From contig JALSLV010000111.1 in the NCBI GenBank assembly GCA_026988115.1, positions 21,608-85,607 on the forward strand: DNA of 64,000 nt, in the 5' to 3' direction. The position numbers and the translations under genes were made by a program. The DNA is from Lysobacterales bacterium (GTDB taxonomy: Bacteria > Pseudomonadota > Gammaproteobacteria > Xanthomonadales > Marinicellaceae). Position 1 is the first letter of the stretch; the number at the start of each line of letters is the position of its first letter. The notes below the pieces were generated by a model. The model was not told where the DNA came from. It worked only from the letters and a program-made list of their open reading frames with translations, and ran no database searches. Positions 8,129 through 17,254 of the stretch are shown here, piece after piece.

Positions 8129-8160
8129 GCGTTGGTATTTTATCAATGATGGGAAAACCA

Positions 8161-11100
8161 ATGAATAATTATTTACACAAGTTTAGTTTACTGTTTTTAC
8201 TTAGTTTTTTATGCCAAAACTCTATGGCAGCAGGAGCCGATGACTTTGTTATTCAAGTCAAAACTGACTTTCCAGGCACTTCGGCTAATAATGAATTTAC
8301 CATTCAAACACTAGGTGCAGGTTACAACTACAACGTGGACTGTGACTTCGATGGTACTTTTGAGGCCACCGCCCAAACTGGAGATTATGTTTGTGTCTAT
8401 GGCAGCCCAGGTATAAAAATTATTCGCATTGAGGAAAACAATGGCGATGGCACAGGATTTCCTCGGATTTATTACAACAACACAGGTGATCATCGAAAGC
8501 TTACAGACATCATCCAATGGGGAACTGGTAAATGGACCAGCATGGGATCCGCCTTTAGAGGGGCGATAAACATGACGGTTTCTGCTGGAGATGTTCCAAA
8601 TTTATCTAATGTTACTAATCTAGCCAGTATGTTTCGTTTTGCATTTCTTGCCAACCCTGATACGACAAACTGGGATGTTTCCAATGTCACCACCATGCAC
8701 AGCATGTTTCGCAGTGCCAGTGCAGCCAATCCCAATACCAGCAATTGGGACACTTCCAACGTTACGGTTATGACCGATATGTTTAGAAATGCCACCGCTG
8801 CCAATCCCGATGTCTCTGGTTGGGATATTACTCAAGTCACCGATATGAGTTTGATGTTTGCCAATGTGACTTTGCCAACGGTAGATTACGATGCCATGTT
8901 AATCCACTTTGACAGTCAAAATGTCAAACCTTCTGTTGTTTTTGATGGTGGCAATAGCCAATACTGCAATATTCCAGCCCAAAATGCCAGAGCGAGTTTA
9001 ATTGCCAATAAAAGTTGGAGCATCGTTGATGGCAATCAATGTGCCAATAGCGATCCATTAAATGATTTTGTATTTACTGTCACCACCAATTTCAGTGGTT
9101 CACCCACCGATGCCACTTTTACTATCCCTACCTTTGGTACAGGCTATAAATACAGTGTCGATTGCAATAATGATGGAACCCTAGAAGCTGTTGGTGTGAC
9201 AACGAGTTATGTTTGTGATTATTCTGCACTGGGCGGAGTCGGAACTTACACCATAAGAATTAAGGATGCTTTGGGAGATAAAACAGGCTATCCTCGCTTC
9301 GATTTGTTTTATGCGAGCACTGAAAAGGACGAAGTCATTGATATTGCGCAATGGGGAACAGGTGTTTGGACAAGCATGGAGAGTGCCTTTAGACAAGCCA
9401 CCAACCTGCAAATCTCAGCAACAGATGCACCTGACTTATCGCAAGTAACCAGCTTGCAAAACACGTTTAGACTGGCACAGGCATTAACAACTGTTGGTAG
9501 CAATTGGGACACTTCTAATATTACCGACATGAGTGGAATGTTCTCTTATGCTTTTCAAGCACAACCACAAACCAGTAGTTGGGACACAAGCAATGTCACG
9601 AATATGGCAGCCATGTTTGCAGAAGCTAATTCAGCACAACCCGACACAAGTAATTGGAACACCGCCAAGGTACAATTGATGACAGATATGTTTACAAAAG
9701 CCTATTTAGCCAATCCAGATACCAGTGGCTGGGATATAAGTTTAGTCACCGACATGACTCAAATGTTTGCTGAGGTCACGCTGCCAACAGCCGATTACGA
9801 TGCTCTATTGAGTGGATTTAATGGTCAAGTCACACAATTTGGAGTAGTTTTTAGTGGCGGCAACTCAAAATATTGTGATGTTGCGGCTCATGATGGGTTA
9901 ATTAATACCCATGGCTGGGCCATTACTGATGGTGGTTTGGATCCTAATTGCCCTGGACCTGCTGATAACTTTGTTTTTGTGGTTAAAACCGATAACTTAG
10001 GTAGCTCAAGTGATACCCAGTTCACCATTCCGACCAATGGAGCAGGCTACAATTATAATGTTGATTGCGATGATGACAATCCTGGGATTAATACTGCCAG
10101 TGCCCAAACAGGCAATTACACCTGTAATTATGCCGTTGCAGGTACTTACACCATTAGAATTTCGGATAATGTCGGTGATAAGACAGGATTTCCACGTATT
10201 TATTTTAATAACCAACTTGACAGACAAAAAATAATTGAACTCAAACAATGGGGCAAAGGAATTTGGACATCTATGGCTGCCGCCTTTTATGGTGCAGAGA
10301 ATATGATTGTCTCAGCAACAGATGTCCCCAACTTATCTCAAGTAAGCAATGCTGTTAGCATGTTTCTATTTGCAAGTATTGCCAACCCCAATACCACAAA
10401 CTGGGATGTCTCAAACATTCAATACATGACATCTATGTTTAGAGATGCAACGGCTGCCAGCCCCGATACAAGCCAGTGGACAACCAACAGCCTTGCCCAA
10501 ACAACCTTTATGTTTTTGGGTGCCACCTCAGCCAACCCAGATGTCAGCAACTGGAACACAAGCAATATTGTGGATATGCGTGGCATGTTTTCTGGAGCGA
10601 CCTCAGCCAACCCAGATGTCAGCAACTGGAACACAAGCAATATTGTGGATATGCGTGGCATGTTTTCTGGAGCGACCTCAGCCACGCCTGATATGAGTAA
10701 TTGGGATATTACGGGCATTAGCGTTCCCAATTCAATGGAATCGATGTTTCAAGGCGTGACTCTGCCAACCGCACTATACGACGCTGCACTGGCTAATTTT
10801 GACTCACAAGTCACCGCTAATGGCATAGTATTTGATGGCGGAAATTCCCAATACTGCAATGTTGCCGCGCATGATGGTTTAATTAATACCCATGGTTGGA
10901 CCATTACTGATGGTGGTTTGGATCCTAATTGCCCTGGTCCTGCTGATAACTTTGTTTTTGTGGTTAAAACCGATAACTTAGGTAGCTCAAGTGATGCCCA
11001 GTTCACCATTCCGACCAATGGAGTAGGCTACAATTACAATGTTGATTGCGATGATGACAATCCTGGGATTAACACTGCCAGTGCTCAAACAGGCAATTAC

Positions 11101-12054
11101 ACCTGCAATTATGCGTCTGCAGGCACTTATACCATTAGAATTTCGGATAATGTCGGTGATAAGACAGGATTTCCACGTATTTATTTTAATGCAGAATTTG
11201 ATTACCGTAAAATAATAGAACTCAAACAATGGGGCAACGGAATTTGGACAAATATGGCATCAGCCTTTTATAATGCCAGCAACATGATTATCACAGCAAC
11301 GGATTTTCCTGATTTATCTCAAGTGAGCAATGCCATTAACATGTTTTCTGGAGCAAGCCTTGCCAATCCCAATACCACAAACTGGGATGTTTCAAACATT
11401 CAATTCATGCAATCCATGTTTAGAGATGCAGTCGTTGCCAATCCCGATACAAGCCAATGGAACACCAGCAGTTTGACCAATACCTTTTCCATGTTTAATG
11501 GTGCAATTATCGCCAACCCAAATGTGCAAAGCTGGGATGTTAGTAATGTAACAAACATGAGTTTAATGTTTCAGGGCGTAACCTTGCCTATATCAAGTTA
11601 CGATGCATTGCTCAATCACTTTAATTCTCAAGCCGTTATTTCGGGCATTGCCTTCTCAGGTGGTAACTCAACCTATTGCAATGTTACCGCTCATGATGGT
11701 TTAGAAAGCACCCATGGCTGGACTATTACTGATGGTGGACTTGACCCAAGTTGTCCTGGAGCAAGTGAAGATATATTTGCCGATGGCTTTGAGGCGGTGA
11801 TTATTTTTAAAGCAGCGGTTAGTCAGTTTAATTACGATTTCTCTGAAGTATCGATAGATGACATGGATGAAACACCTTTATTGATTGCCAAAGGTTTAGA
11901 CGATAATAAACAAAGCGTTATCCAAATTTACCTGCGCAATGACCTCGGGCAATTGCAAATTCGCATGGATAACTACGATAATAAAACACAATTGTGGAAA
12001 ATAGGACAATGGCAGTCAATTGATAATAAGCAATTAACAACCATCAGTTGGTAA
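8161..12054 (+). CDS. secreted BspA-like (DUF285) repeat protein, four modules
   Basis: A signal peptide (MNNYLHKF, then LLFLLSFLCQNSMAA) precedes four homologous modules whose DNF/DDF cores begin at DNA positions 8245, 9067, 9970 and 10951. Each has a cysteine-bearing beta domain (YNYNVDCD, YTCNY, GTYTIRI) followed by 25-26-residue BspA repeats of the form MF-x-A-xx-ANPDTSNWDVSNVTxM. DUF285 proteins are surface proteins, several of them adhesins. The chain ends with EDIFADGFE followed by a ~90-residue tail of unknown type. I chose ATG 8161 over 8146: GGGAAAA then sits at ribosome-site distance, as it does before the gene at 23265. The module 3 and module 4 openings are nearly identical DNA, 981 bp apart. 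Confidence 0.88.
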   Translation: MNNYLHKFSLLFLLSFLCQNSMAAGADDFVIQVKTDFPGTSANNEFTIQTLGAGYNYNVDCDFDGTFEATAQTGDYVCVYGSPGIKIIRIEENNGDGTGFPRIYYNNTGDHRKLTDIIQWGTGKWTSMGSAFRGAINMTVSAGDVPNLSNVTNLASMFRFAFLANPDTTNWDVSNVTTMHSMFRSASAANPNTSNWDTSNVTVMTDMFRNATAANPDVSGWDITQVTDMSLMFANVTLPTVDYDAMLIHFDSQNVKPSVVFDGGNSQYCNIPAQNARASLIANKSWSIVDGNQCANSDPLNDFVFTVTTNFSGSPTDATFTIPTFGTGYKYSVDCNNDGTLEAVGVTTSYVCDYSALGGVGTYTIRIKDALGDKTGYPRFDLFYASTEKDEVIDIAQWGTGVWTSMESAFRQATNLQISATDAPDLSQVTSLQNTFRLAQALTTVGSNWDTSNITDMSGMFSYAFQAQPQTSSWDTSNVTNMAAMFAEANSAQPDTSNWNTAKVQLMTDMFTKAYLANPDTSGWDISLVTDMTQMFAEVTLPTADYDALLSGFNGQVTQFGVVFSGGNSKYCDVAAHDGLINTHGWAITDGGLDPNCPGPADNFVFVVKTDNLGSSSDTQFTIPTNGAGYNYNVDCDDDNPGINTASAQTGNYTCNYAVAGTYTIRISDNVGDKTGFPRIYFNNQLDRQKIIELKQWGKGIWTSMAAAFYGAENMIVSATDVPNLSQVSNAVSMFLFASIANPNTTNWDVSNIQYMTSMFRDATAASPDTSQWTTNSLAQTTFMFLGATSANPDVSNWNTSNIVDMRGMFSGATSANPDVSNWNTSNIVDMRGMFSGATSATPDMSNWDITGISVPNSMESMFQGVTLPTALYDAALANFDSQVTANGIVFDGGNSQYCNVAAHDGLINTHGWTITDGGLDPNCPGPADNFVFVVKTDNLGSSSDAQFTIPTNGVGYNYNVDCDDDNPGINTASAQTGNYTCNYASAGTYTIRISDNVGDKTGFPRIYFNAEFDYRKIIELKQWGNGIWTNMASAFYNASNMIITATDFPDLSQVSNAINMFSGASLANPNTTNWDVSNIQFMQSMFRDAVVANPDTSQWNTSSLTNTFSMFNGAIIANPNVQSWDVSNVTNMSLMFQGVTLPISSYDALLNHFNSQAVISGIAFSGGNSTYCNVTAHDGLESTHGWTITDGGLDPSCPGASEDIFADGFEAVIIFKAAVSQFNYDFSEVSIDDMDETPLLIAKGLDDNKQSVIQIYLRNDLGQLQIRMDNYDNKTQLWKIGQWQSIDNKQLTTISW
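10525..10674 (+). repeat. perfect 75-bp tandem duplication inside the BspA-like gene
   Basis: Two copies (10525-10599 and 10600-10674) of a 75-bp unit are identical base for base. They encode one 25-residue repeat twice (unit with NPDVSNWNTSNIVDMRGMF). The absence of silent differences means the duplication is very recent. Confidence 0.95.
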
Positions 12055-12074
12055 TAATCAATGAAAAAATAATC

Positions 12075-12099
12075 GGGCACTTTTAAAAGTGCCCTTTTT
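12075..12099 (+). terminator. rho-independent terminator of the BspA-like gene
   Basis: A perfect 10-bp palindrome GGGCACTTTT-AAAAGTGCCC is followed by TTTTT, 20 bp after the stop codon. Confidence 0.9.
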
Positions 12100-12569
12100 G
12101 GTTCAGGCATTAATGTTGCACCTCGTTCCCACGTTCAGCGAGGCAACGAGCCTCAACGAGGTTTTAACTCGGCTGACCACAAGAGGCGCACTTCACGCCT
12201 TAAATTTTTGGGGAAAAGGATAAGCCACCTTTTTTATTACTTCTCTTGTTAAAACTAGGGTGGTTCTATTCTTCTAAAAATTATTAGAGACTTTTACACA
12301 ACTTGTGGAACGCGTTAAAAAGTTGTAAAAAGCTCCACTCATCGTTAAAAAATAGTCAAAAACATTGAAGCCTTAAGTGTGCTGAATAAAGCAAAGCTAA
12401 TTTATCATGAAGGGAGAAGGGCTCAAAATTAAAAATTATATGAGCAAATAACGGCAGATTTAAAACAAAAACAGTAATTTTCTCTGCATCAATGGTTCTT
12501 TTGATGTACTATTATTCCGAAGGGTTAATATTTAACAAAAATTTTAAGTAATGGGGATAACTTACTTGT
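12100..12569. other. 470-bp intergenic region
   Basis: No gene was seen. A palindromic stretch with CCTCGTT and AACGAGG arms lies at about 12121-12161 and resembles a dispersed repeat. The remainder is AT-rich and must hold the promoter of the downstream regulator. TCAG repeats like those at 8075 are absent here. Confidence 0.5.
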
Positions 12570-14849
12570 ATGATGTACCAAATTGATAAAATTTCTTACG
12601 ATTATTCACAAGGGTTGATTCTTAAAAATGGTGAGGAAATAAAGCTAACCAATAAGCAAAAAGATTTGCTTAACTATTTTATTGATAACCCTAAAAAGAT
12701 ACTTTCCAAACAAAAAATTATGGAAGAAGTTTGGGGGCGGATTATTACGGAAAATTCAGTCGATCAATTTATCTCCACTTTGCGTGGATACCTAGAAGAA
12801 AACCCATCAAAACCCGAAATACTGGTGACTCATTTTGGAAAGGGCATGAGTTTTGAGGGTGCGATTAAAAAGGTTAAACCTCTCCAGACACCTAAGGCTG
12901 CAGTTAATCAACTAATCTTACTGTTTTTGAGTGTTAGTATTATTGTTGTGAGCTATTTTTTCTTCAGTTCTGTATTCGTTGAGGATAAAAAATCACCAAT
13001 CGATTCGGCTCAAGCTTCTCCTAACCGCATGTTATTTATTACCGATATTAATAACTCGACTAATGATTACAATCAAAACTCAGCAACTCAACAGCTTATT
13101 TCTGAACTTTTAAGGCTTTCAAATGGTGCGGATGTTGTCGATACCAGCCGATTTATGGGAACAGAAAAGAAGCAAGAGCTGACCAAACAAATGTGGCAAT
13201 TAAACCCCAATTTAAAATTAGTCAAAACGCAATTGCAACTAAGTGATAAAGAATACGTCTTAAGCATTGAAGTGAGTAATGGGCTCAATCCTGCAAAAAA
13301 GCAACATTTCCGCTCGCCCGATATCCACAAAATAGTTTTGGATGCAGCCAATTACTTAGCCAAAGAAAATTCACAAAACGGTGCTTTTGATACGGATTTA
13401 TTAACTCTGTTACCAGAAGATAAGTATCTAGTAGAAACGTATATGCGAGGATTTTCCTTTACCAATAAAGGAGAAACAGCAAAAGCAATCGAGTACTTTA
13501 ATTTATGTTTACAAGAAAAGCCAGACTTTCATCTGGCTCGTCTAAGTTTAGCAAAGGCCTTAAGAAGACACAGTCAATACGATGAGAGTATTGCTCAGTT
13601 GGAAGCATTGCGATCCGTTAACTTGAATGAAAGTTTAACTTTGGTTGTGGACAGTGAGTTTGCAGCTGTTGAGCTGCTGCGAGGTCATTTGAGCGAAGCC
13701 AAGTCCTTGTTTGAGAAAATCATCAGTAATTATCCTTTGACCTATCGGCTTTATCCCGCTTACATGAATTTGGCAGCAACGGATTATAGGATGGGAAATT
13801 ATGATCAGGCACTCGAAAGATTAAAGGTGTTGGAAAAAACCATTAATGAGAAAACACATCCCGAAGATGCGGCATTGATTTTTAATACCATGAGTGCGGT
13901 TTATTTGTATCAAAAACAGTTAGATGAGTCTTTCAAATACATTAACAAAAGTTATGAACTTTTTAAAAAAATAGGTGATTTGCAAAGAGAAGGCCTGTCT
14001 TTAGCTCGGTTATCTATTTATTATTTCATGATTGGTGATTTGCAAAAGGCGGAAATTCACATAAGGCAGTCCTATGATATTGCTAACCAATTGGGTAATA
14101 AACGCAGCCAACAAGCCGCTTTAAATCACATGGTAGAATTTAAACTTATTGAGGGTAAGTTTGATGAAGCATCCAAACTTAATGTGGACTTAACGCATGT
14201 TGCCAACGAAATACATTCTCTGCCAGGTCAGACTCGAGCGGCACAATGGGATAGCTTAATCGCGATAGAAAAAAAGCAATTCGATAAGGCACAACGTTCT
14301 ATTTCACAACACTGGCAATTAGCACAAACAAGTCAGTCCAAACCATCAATCAACACTAACCTGATTTTACAATTGCAATTAGCTCTTGCACAAAAAAACT
14401 GGAAAATGTCCGATGATTTAATTCAAAAGTTGTTGAAGTTAGAAGATAAAGATTTTTTGACCTCCAGTTTTATTCCCTTATACATTGAATATTTATCAAG
14501 GCAGGGATTTAAGACTCGGTTATTTAATGTAATAGAAGAACAGAAAAAAAAGACTGATGTATATAAAGATAAAATTCTACTACAAAAGCTCGCCATCAGT
14601 CTTGCTGAAGAACACCTAAAAGATAACCCGAAAAAATCCATTGAGCTATTAAAAAACCTTATGGTTAATGACCTCATTAAATACCCTTATTATTCGGTGC
14701 TGGCAGAAGGGTATTACCAAACGGGTGATTTTATGAGTGCCTTAGTACAAATGGAAAAAGCCAAAAAAAGTTATAACCAAAGATGGAATCAAGAATTACA
14801 AGAGTTGTACAATAAAATAAGGATAGCGGTAAAAGCGCAACATAATTAA
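12570..14849 (+). CDS. CadC-like transmembrane regulator with TPR sensor domain (paralogue)
   Basis: A 759-residue protein with the same plan as the 5552-7846 product: winged helix at residues 1-97 (DLLNYFIDNPKKILSKQKI, then TENSVDQFISTLRGYL and FGKGMSF), one membrane helix at about 113-134, then periplasmic TPR-like helices. Both regulators keep the ENS-DQ-IS recognition-helix pattern, so they may read similar DNA sites. ATG codons stand at positions 1 and 2. It faces the secreted operon tail to tail, with a shared hairpin at 14868-14896. Its role as regulator of that operon or of the BspA-like gene is inferred. Confidence 0.87.
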   Translation: MMYQIDKISYDYSQGLILKNGEEIKLTNKQKDLLNYFIDNPKKILSKQKIMEEVWGRIITENSVDQFISTLRGYLEENPSKPEILVTHFGKGMSFEGAIKKVKPLQTPKAAVNQLILLFLSVSIIVVSYFFFSSVFVEDKKSPIDSAQASPNRMLFITDINNSTNDYNQNSATQQLISELLRLSNGADVVDTSRFMGTEKKQELTKQMWQLNPNLKLVKTQLQLSDKEYVLSIEVSNGLNPAKKQHFRSPDIHKIVLDAANYLAKENSQNGAFDTDLLTLLPEDKYLVETYMRGFSFTNKGETAKAIEYFNLCLQEKPDFHLARLSLAKALRRHSQYDESIAQLEALRSVNLNESLTLVVDSEFAAVELLRGHLSEAKSLFEKIISNYPLTYRLYPAYMNLAATDYRMGNYDQALERLKVLEKTINEKTHPEDAALIFNTMSAVYLYQKQLDESFKYINKSYELFKKIGDLQREGLSLARLSIYYFMIGDLQKAEIHIRQSYDIANQLGNKRSQQAALNHMVEFKLIEGKFDEASKLNVDLTHVANEIHSLPGQTRAAQWDSLIAIEKKQFDKAQRSISQHWQLAQTSQSKPSINTNLILQLQLALAQKNWKMSDDLIQKLLKLEDKDFLTSSFIPLYIEYLSRQGFKTRLFNVIEEQKKKTDVYKDKILLQKLAISLAEEHLKDNPKKSIELLKNLMVNDLIKYPYYSVLAEGYYQTGDFMSALVQMEKAKKSYNQRWNQELQELYNKIRIAVKAQHN

Positions 14850-14867
14850 CCCTGCTTAGTATCGTTT

Positions 14868-14896
14868 CAACCCTGCGGAATAATTCAGCAGGGTTG
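14868..14896. terminator. hairpin between convergent genes
   Basis: CAACCCTGC and GCAGGGTTG form a 9-bp stem around an 11-nt loop, between the stop codons of the regulator and of the secreted operon. There is no long T-run, so termination in both directions is probable but not certain. Confidence 0.55.
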
Positions 14897-14915
14897 ATAT
14901 AATGCAGATTTGGTG

Positions 14916-17228
14916 CTATTCAAACCCACTAATAAAGAAAAAATCAGATTTTGGAATAAGCACAAAATCTTTATTTATCGCATCTTGTTGTGCCGCCAAA
15001 ACAATTGGTTGTGCATCTTGGTAGTTGCAACTGCCCGAATAACAGGGTTTGTCGCCATAAACTGCGTCAATTAACACTTCAAAACTTGTGGTTGTTAAAT
15101 AATAAGTATCAGCAGGAAGCCCTGCGGTTTTGTAATATCCCAATTCATCGGTTGTGTAGCTGCCATAATATATCCCTGCTTGGTTGTAAACATTAACTTG
15201 CACCTGCCCAATGGGTGCTGCCAAAACGTCATCGATTATTTTTCCGCTGATACTAGCTCCTTTTGCCAGTTGGATATTTAATGGTGCACTCACGGTTTTA
15301 TTAGCAGCAAGTACGATGGGCGTACCAGAGATAATGTCACAGCCATTGGCTGGGCAAATCATGCTATCGTACAAAATATCAAGCCAACCATTGCCTGCAG
15401 TCGTCCTGTAACCTAAAAATGGTAATCGGTGACCGTTGTTGGTCACTGCATAATACGTTCCTGCGGGCAAACCATTGACTGTGAAGCTTCCTATGGGAGC
15501 AGTGCTGCCGTCACTGGTGGTTGCCCAATTGGCAAATTTAACCGTTCCATCTCCCATATCTTTGTAAACCAAAACATGCACATCAGGAATAGGATTGCCC
15601 GTACCCACTTCGGTAAGTGTTCCTGAAAAGGATAGCCCCGTATCCAAAACGAAATCAATATTGGGCGTCACATTGTCAGCCGTTACATTGACATCGGCTG
15701 TGGTTAAATCGCACGCCAAACCCGAACAAATAACGTCATTGTATTTTTCATTTACATAGGGTTGGGTCAAAACTCCCACAAAAAGATTGCCGGTGCGCAC
15801 GGCATAATCGCCAGGTGGTAAAGCTCTTGCCGACAGATATGTCCCATCTTGTTTCACGTATGCCCCACCTACCACTACATTATTGGCATCGATAAATTGC
15901 ACCTGCACATTAGCATCAGTAATAGGCAAACCCGTTGCTGCACTGGTAATTGTTCCTGAAATTTTACCGCCTTTTTCTAGCAAGAAATCAATATTGGGCG
16001 TGTCTTGTTTAGCTCTAACGATAACAGGGCTTCCAAGAGAACGTGTGCAACCAGACCAATAACAAGGCGTGTTGTTATACACTTCTCGTCTATAGAAATC
16101 TCTTCCAAGATCTCCGCCTTGTACATAATAATTGCCAGGCAATAAACCACCAAAAATATAATCTCCCGTTGCAGACGGGTCGTAGTTGCTTCCCAAAACA
16201 TAGCGTGTGAAGAGTAAATTATTCAATTCATCAAAAACCAAGAAGTAGCCAAACTCAGCCATGGGGTTGCCAGTAACAGCATCCACTATTTTGCCAGATA
16301 TTGAGCCACCATAGTTGAGATTAAAGTTGATATTGCTGATGCTATTGTAGGTATCAATAATCAAATCATCCCCTTGTCCTTGTATTGCCAAATCGGAACA
16401 ATCATTGCACTGAATATTGGGATACAGTTGCGGGATATGGAAGTTTGTAGCACTTTGTGTACTGGCTTCTAGGTAAATTTTGTAAGTGCCATTGGGGATC
16501 GCATCAATGGTATAAGCTCCTGTAACGGAATCAAAAATAGCGGTATAAGATTGATAATCTGAACCATCCACATTATATAAGATTGCTATTAATGTTGTTA
16601 CCCCAACACTACTATCAGCATCCTTGATATAACCCGATACTTTCCCTCCCAGACGTGTTGAAATATCAATTCCTGTTACTGCTTCATCAACCCCAACTGT
16701 GATATAGTGGTCAGAAGCTACAGAGCCAAGATAACATCCTGAACACAATTGCGGACCTCCACTGGTTGCATTTGCCCAAATATATCTTAGATAACCCCCG
16801 CCTCTTGAATAAAGAACATAATCACCTGCTGTTAAATTCGTGAAGGTGTAATTTCCAGAGGCATCGGTTTCAACATTGGCAATAGGTGCACCCAAAGACA
16901 ATGCATTGACCAATCGAATCTTTTGAAACTCTATTGGGTCGCCATTTTCATCGGTAACTTGACCACTGATACTGCCCATTCCTGCGTTGATGCTTTTAAC
17001 ATTTTTAACAGCACTTGAATTAAATGCCTCTTGTTGTAATTGTTGATTTTTTAAATCAAATTGTTGTTGAGTGATTAGGCCTTCATCTAATAACTCATCT
17101 AACATTTTAATGTCAACAATTGCTGCATTGGCTTGATAAAAAGAAAACAACATCAATAATCCTGATAGTATCAGTAGAGTGTGTGTTTTTATTTTAATCT
17201 TCTTTTTTTGGTTGCTATTTATTGTCAT
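14916..17228 (-). CDS. secreted multi-domain protein with carboxypeptidase-regulatory-like repeats and FxxGFE end
   Basis: A 770-residue protein. A signal segment lies at about residues 15-36, then a short SHOCT-like motif (LDELLDEGLITQQQFDLK, about 43-60). Six repeated beta-sandwich units follow, each opening with SGxIxD/T-xx-TGxPI and continuing with xxTDxxGxYxxxxLxxGxYYxxT. These are CarboxypepD_reg/Cna-B-like domains, common in surface and adhesive proteins. It ends FFFISGFE. It is the last gene of a five-gene minus-strand operon, 26 bp after its neighbour. The SHOCT-like stretch probably helps oligomerisation, as in other proteins. Ligand and place of attachment are unknown. Confidence 0.82.
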   Translation of the reverse strand: MTINSNQKKKIKIKTHTLLILSGLLMLFSFYQANAAIVDIKMLDELLDEGLITQQQFDLKNQQLQQEAFNSSAVKNVKSINAGMGSISGQVTDENGDPIEFQKIRLVNALSLGAPIANVETDASGNYTFTNLTAGDYVLYSRGGGYLRYIWANATSGGPQLCSGCYLGSVASDHYITVGVDEAVTGIDISTRLGGKVSGYIKDADSSVGVTTLIAILYNVDGSDYQSYTAIFDSVTGAYTIDAIPNGTYKIYLEASTQSATNFHIPQLYPNIQCNDCSDLAIQGQGDDLIIDTYNSISNINFNLNYGGSISGKIVDAVTGNPMAEFGYFLVFDELNNLLFTRYVLGSNYDPSATGDYIFGGLLPGNYYVQGGDLGRDFYRREVYNNTPCYWSGCTRSLGSPVIVRAKQDTPNIDFLLEKGGKISGTITSAATGLPITDANVQVQFIDANNVVVGGAYVKQDGTYLSARALPPGDYAVRTGNLFVGVLTQPYVNEKYNDVICSGLACDLTTADVNVTADNVTPNIDFVLDTGLSFSGTLTEVGTGNPIPDVHVLVYKDMGDGTVKFANWATTSDGSTAPIGSFTVNGLPAGTYYAVTNNGHRLPFLGYRTTAGNGWLDILYDSMICPANGCDIISGTPIVLAANKTVSAPLNIQLAKGASISGKIIDDVLAAPIGQVQVNVYNQAGIYYGSYTTDELGYYKTAGLPADTYYLTTTSFEVLIDAVYGDKPCYSGSCNYQDAQPIVLAAQQDAINKDFVLIPKSDFFFISGFE

Positions 17229-17254
17229 GTTATTTTCTCCTATTGTTTTTTAAC

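Noticed and set aside
8311..11229. several antisense and out-of-frame ORFs over the BspA-like gene
   Set aside because: They mirror the repeats of the coding strand and recur with the same period; no ribosome sites.
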